6,542 bases of DNA from Actinomycetes bacterium. GTDB lineage: Bacteria > Actinomycetota > Acidimicrobiia > Acidimicrobiales > Ilumatobacteraceae. Under the pieces are notes generated by a model. The model saw only the letters and a list, made by a program, of their open reading frames with translations, made no database searches and was not told the DNA's origin. Shown piece by piece: positions 5,047 to 6,542 of this stretch; the stretch's first letter is position 1, and each line of letters opens with the position of its first letter. The stretch spans positions 1 through 6,542 of the forward strand of contig JAEZFY010000075.1 of assembly GCA_023417265.1 (NCBI GenBank), written 5' to 3'. The position numbers were made by a program, and so were the translations under genes.

Positions 5047-5907
5047 TCAGACCGCGGCGAGCATCTCGCGCACGTCGGCGGCCATCGCCGGGTGCTGCAA
5101 GGCGAACGCGATCGCGGCTTCGAGGAAGCCGACCGGGTTGCCGGTGTCGTAGCGCGCGGTGCGCGTGACGACCGCCGAGAACGGGCCCCGGGCGGCCTGC
5201 GCGCGCAGGGCGTCGGTGAGCTGGATCTCGCCGCCGCTGCCGGGCGTGACCCGCTCGATCTCGTCGAACACGTCGGGCGTGAGCACATACCGCCCGATCA
5301 GGATGTAGTCGCTCGGGGCTTCGTCGACCGACGGCTTCTCGACCAGGTCGGCGACCGGGATCACGCCGGCCGCGTCGAGCGGGCCGGACGGGGCGAGCAC
5401 CCCGTACGAGCTGACCTCGGCGCGGGGCACCTGCTTGACGCCGACCACGCTCCCCCCGGTGGACGCGCACACACCGTTCATCTGCGCCATCAGCGACGAG
5501 TCGCCCATCAGTTCGTCGGGCAGCATCACCGCGAACGGCTCGGCGCCGACCGCCTCGCGGGCGCACCCGACGGCGTGGCCCAGCCCGCGCGGCTCGTCCT
5601 GGTACACGATCGACACGCGCCAGTCGCGGCCGATCGCGGCGAGCCGGTCGGCTACGTCGTCGTTGCCCTTGGCGCGCATCGCCGCGATCAGTTCGTCGTC
5701 GGGCTCGAAGTAGCGGGCGATCGCCGGCTTCGAGCGGTTGCTGACGACGACGATGTGCTCGATCCCCGCCCCGAGCGCCTCGTCGATGATGATCTGGATG
5801 GCCGGCGTGTCGCCGATCGGCATGAGCTCCTTGGGCACCGCTTTGGTGGCCGGGAGGAATCGAGTGCCGAGGCCTGCCGCGGGAATCACCGCGCTACGCA
5901 CCTGCAT
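5047..5907 (-). CDS. galU: GalU, UTP-glucose-1-phosphate uridylyltransferase
   Basis: GalU makes UDP-glucose and pyrophosphate from UTP and glucose 1-phosphate in the cytoplasm, supplying glucose (and, after conversion, other sugars) for envelope polysaccharides and glycolipids. The 286-residue protein has the usual length. It has the nucleotide-binding signature AAGLGTRFLPATKAVPKELM (10-29), QDEPRGLGHAV (103-113), MLPDEL (128-133) for metal and substrate binding, SSYGV (167-171), VEKP (189-192), IGRYVL (204-209), GEIQLTDAL (226-234) and YDTGNPVGF (253-261). The ATG at 5907 is chosen because the family begins a few residues before AVIPAAGLGTR; the frame stays open for another 73 residues upstream, but that extension overlaps the fmdB-like gene on the other strand and has no family features. 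No Shine-Dalgarno is present; TAACGT lies 7 nt before the ATG. The gene diverges from the fmdB-like gene by 64 bp. Confidence 0.97.
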   Translation of the reverse strand: MQVRSAVIPAAGLGTRFLPATKAVPKELMPIGDTPAIQIIIDEALGAGIEHIVVVSNRSKPAIARYFEPDDELIAAMRAKGNDDVADRLAAIGRDWRVSIVYQDEPRGLGHAVGCAREAVGAEPFAVMLPDELMGDSSLMAQMNGVCASTGGSVVGVKQVPRAEVSSYGVLAPSGPLDAAGVIPVADLVEKPSVDEAPSDYILIGRYVLTPDVFDEIERVTPGSGGEIQLTDALRAQAARGPFSAVVTRTARYDTGNPVGFLEAAIAFALQHPAMAADVREMLAAV

Positions 5908-5914
5908 GTCGGCG

Positions 5915-5920
5915 ACGTTA
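5915..5920 (-). promoter_or_regulatory. Candidate -10 box of galU (leaderless type)
   Basis: TAACGT matches TANNNT and ends 7 nt before the galU ATG, the same geometry as moeA. It also forms part of the inverted repeat CGTTAC (5916-5921) / GTAACG (5937-5942). No good -35 is visible. Confidence 0.4.
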
Positions 5921-5955
5921 CCCCGAGGGCCAGTTCGTAACGCCTGACGGGGCGG

Positions 5956-5961
5956 TATCTT
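5956..5961 (+). promoter_or_regulatory. Candidate -10 box of the fmdB-like gene
   Basis: TATCTT matches TANNNT and ends 10 nt before the ATG at 5972. That would leave a leader of only a few bases, in keeping with the lack of a Shine-Dalgarno before this start. TTCGTA at 5934-5939 with a 16-bp spacer is a poor -35. Confidence 0.3.
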
Positions 5962-5971
5962 GCCGCTTGCC

Positions 5972-6316
5972 ATGCCAACGTACGTGTACAAGTTCCTCGA
6001 CACGAACGAGACGATCGAGGTGCAGCAGTCGTTCACCGACGACCCGCTCACCGAGGCCGCGCACCCGGTCACCGGCGAGGTCATGCCGGTCAAGAAGGTG
6101 TTCCTGCCGGTCGGCGTGACGTTCAAGGGCGACGGCTTCTACAAGACCGACAGTCGCTCCTCGAAGAAGAGCGACGCGCCGAAATCCGACTCGGCCAAGA
6201 GCGATGCGCCGGCGTCCGACTCGCCCACGCGCGACGCGGCCAAGCCGAGCACGGCGACGCCGGCCGCATCGGGCTCGACCAGCACGTCGGGCTCGGCCAC
6301 CGCGTCGGCTGACTGA
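5972..6316 (+). CDS. FmdB-family protein without the zinc-binding cysteines
   Basis: The 114-residue product opens MPTYVYKF and continues with VQQSFTDDPLTE (17-28), VKKVFLPVGVTFKGDGFYKT (40-59) and DSR (60-62), a clear match to the FmdB / CxxC-CxxC-SSSS zinc-ribbon family. Typical members carry two CxxC pairs near residues 8-11 and 29-32. This protein has no cysteine at all: FLDT stands at 8-11, and AAHPVTGEVMP (29-39) replaces and lengthens the second knuckle by about four residues. The tail from residue 63 is low-complexity Ser, Asp, Lys, Ala and Thr, probably disordered, and includes a tandem 10-codon repeat. The best-studied actinobacterial relative, M. tuberculosis Rv0991c (Ruc), is a chaperone switched on by cysteine oxidation, which cannot operate here. 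ATG at 5972 matches the family start; an in-frame TTG at 5960 is less likely. The gene diverges from galU and is followed after 67 bp by a membrane-anchored gene on the same strand. Confidence 0.9.
   Translation: MPTYVYKFLDTNETIEVQQSFTDDPLTEAAHPVTGEVMPVKKVFLPVGVTFKGDGFYKTDSRSSKKSDAPKSDSAKSDAPASDSPTRDAAKPSTATPAASGSTSTSGSATASAD
6167..6226 (+). repeat. Tandem 30-bp repeat inside the fmdB-like gene
   Basis: Two adjacent 10-codon units (6167-6196 and 6197-6226) encode KSDAPKSDSA and KSDAPASDSP, with 25 of 30 bases the same. A third, decayed unit (TRDAA) follows. The repeat lies in the disordered tail and keeps the reading frame, so the tail length may vary between strains by units of ten residues. 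Confidence 0.75.
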
Positions 6317-6371
6317 CCCGGCACCGCCGGTAGCCTGACGGCGCCGGCTTCCTCCTCCCCACGGTTCGTCC

Positions 6372-6378
6372 GAAGGAG
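6372..6378 (+). promoter_or_regulatory. Ribosome binding site of the right-edge gene
   Basis: GAAGGAG lies 5 nt before the ATG at 6384. It is a strong site with good spacing and fixes the start of the partial gene at the right edge. Confidence 0.7.
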
Positions 6379-6383
6379 TCCGA

Positions 6384-6542
6384 ATGGTGCCAGGAGTTCG
6401 AACGGTGCCGCACCTGCCGCTGTCACCTCTGCCCGTCCGCCGCCTCAGCCGCGCCGTGCGCAGCCTGATCGCCCGCCATCCGTGGGTGTACTGGTTCGCC
6501 GTCGGTGCCTTCGCCACGTGGGCCTACCTGGCGGCCGCAGGG
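6384..6542 (+). CDS. N-terminal part of a membrane-anchored protein, possibly SAF-domain (cut by window edge)
   Basis: The frame opens at 6384 behind a strong GAAGGAG and stays open for 53 codons to the window end. Residues 1-33 are basic and Pro/Leu-rich (PVRRLSRAVRSLIARH at 17-32). From residue 34 comes a hydrophobic, aromatic segment starting WVYWFAVGAFATWAYLAAAG that forms one transmembrane helix with the N-terminus inside by the positive-inside rule. The pattern RR-x-L ... ARHPW-x-YW followed by a helix is what I recall for actinobacterial SAF-domain (CpaB/RcpC-like) proteins, which often follow fmdB-like genes. The SAF domain itself would lie beyond the window edge, so the family call is inference from the N-terminus and from context. 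It is probably co-transcribed with the fmdB-like gene 67 bp upstream. Confidence 0.65.
   Translation, partial: MVPGVRTVPHLPLSPLPVRRLSRAVRSLIARHPWVYWFAVGAFATWAYLAAAG

Noticed and set aside
5960..5971. TTG start four codons upstream of the fmdB-like ATG.
   Set aside because: The family begins with MPTY, and the TTG overlaps the candidate -10 box.
5908..6126. A 73-residue N-terminal extension of galU.
   Set aside because: It has no family features, runs across the promoter gap and into the fmdB-like gene on the other strand, and the normal GalU N-terminus begins at 5907.
6325..6343. Hairpin CGCCG / CGGCG after the fmdB-like gene as a terminator.
   Set aside because: The stem is only 5 bp with a 9-nt loop, no T-run follows directly, and the next gene on the same strand starts 41 bp later, so read-through is more likely.

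Overview
The window reads as chromosomal DNA of a high-GC Actinomycetota, plausibly Acidimicrobiia (Ilumatobacter-like). The grounds are the very high third-position GC, the order fmdB-like / galU / moeA / moa genes / short N-anchored membrane protein (a neighbourhood that recurs in actinobacteria), and several starts with no Shine-Dalgarno but a TANNNT box just upstream. The lineage is inference; there is no rRNA or other marker gene here.

Layout, left to right. Positions 1-226 (minus) hold the N-terminal part of a membrane-anchored protein cut by the window edge. A 160-bp gap follows with a good promoter for that gene and a dyad over its -10 box. Then, all on the minus strand and so read right to left in the cell: moeA (3209-4438), moaA (2172-3176), a 269-bp gap with several possible RNA hairpins, an uncharacterised exported protein (907-1902) and moaC (387-878). 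A plus-strand gene for a putative glycolipid-binding (DUF1089-type) protein lies at 4480-5043, divergent from moeA and convergent with galU (5047-5907, minus). galU is divergent from an FmdB-family gene (5972-6316, plus), followed by the start of a membrane-anchored gene (6384 to the edge), probably a SAF-domain protein.

Functional themes. MoaA and MoaC together turn GTP into cyclic pyranopterin monophosphate, the first step of molybdenum cofactor synthesis. MoeA acts at the last step, inserting molybdate into adenylylated molybdopterin. The middle enzymes (MoaD, MoaE, MogA) are not in this window. GalU makes UDP-glucose for envelope polysaccharides and glycolipids, which may or may not relate to the neighbouring glycolipid-binding protein.

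The most notable points are: (i) the FmdB-family protein has lost all four zinc-ligand cysteines while keeping the rest of the fold signature and a disordered Ser/Asp/Lys/Ala tail; (ii) an exported protein of unknown function with exactly two cysteines sits between moaA and moaC; (iii) galU, moeA and moaA share a leaderless-type promoter arrangement. I found no mobile element, CRISPR array, tRNA or rRNA, and nothing that amounts to a wholly new multi-gene system.
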